Shown here: positions 5,378 through 5,391 of the stretch, piece after piece
How positions within the stretch are numbered: the stretch's first letter is position 1
Layout: each line of letters begins with the position of its first letter
Assembly (NCBI GenBank): GCA_002454125.1
Contig: DKII01000056.1
Coordinates: 1 to 5,391 of the forward strand
DNA length: 5,391 bases
Direction of reading: 5' to 3'
Source: Novosphingobium sp. UBA6722
GTDB taxonomy: Bacteria; Pseudomonadota; Alphaproteobacteria; Sphingomonadales; Sphingomonadaceae
Translations under genes and position numbers: made by a program
Notes under the pieces: generated by a model
What the model saw: the letters and a program-made list of their open reading frames with translations, nothing else
What the model was told of the DNA's origin: nothing
The model's database searches: none

Positions 5378-5391
5378 CCGCGCAGCGGCGG

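Noticed and set aside
5264..5391. Beginning of a divergent hemC gene
   Set aside because: hemC is often found here in related bacteria, but no start codon followed by a porphobilinogen-deaminase N-terminus is present before the window ends.

Overview
This G+C-rich window (roughly two thirds G+C by eye) reads like a housekeeping segment of an alphaproteobacterial chromosome, probably a sphingomonad or erythrobacter relative. That placement rests on base composition, protein wording and the tsaD-gpsA pairing; no rRNA or marker tree was available.

Layout: 1-558 (+) is the 3' end of uvrB, the helicase subunit of nucleotide excision repair, cut by the left edge. Only 6 bp separate it from five genes that all lie on the minus strand. 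Read in transcription order from the right these are: tsaD (5263-4217, tRNA t6A synthesis), gpsA (4220-3219, sn-glycerol-3-phosphate synthesis), a 501-aa polytopic membrane protein of the polysaccharide/oligosaccharide flippase type (3222-1717), a membrane-anchored protein with a Pro/Lys hexapeptide repeat and a C-terminal helix-hairpin-helix domain (1720-1028), and, after an 82-bp gap, a small SpoIIAA-like/STAS-fold protein (945-565). The first four are joined by three consecutive 4-nt stop/start overlaps (ATGA, GTGA, ATGA), so they are very probably one translationally coupled operon. The STAS-like gene has its own strong Shine-Dalgarno and may be read through or separately controlled.

The genes do not form a single pathway. 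gpsA supplies the phospholipid backbone and the flippase probably serves the cell envelope, which makes a loose envelope theme; tsaD is a translation-fidelity enzyme that commonly sits beside gpsA in this bacterial class. The helix-hairpin-helix protein is predicted to hold a DNA-binding-type domain on the cytoplasmic face of the membrane.

The most unusual non-coding feature is at the right edge (5283-5377): a 95-nt element with 22-bp perfect inverted terminal arms and a second imperfect hairpin nested between them. It fills the region just upstream of tsaD. A smaller near-perfect 22-nt dyad (994-1015) lies between the helix-hairpin-helix gene and the STAS-like gene. No tRNA, rRNA, CRISPR array, transposase or recognisable new defence or metabolic system is visible.
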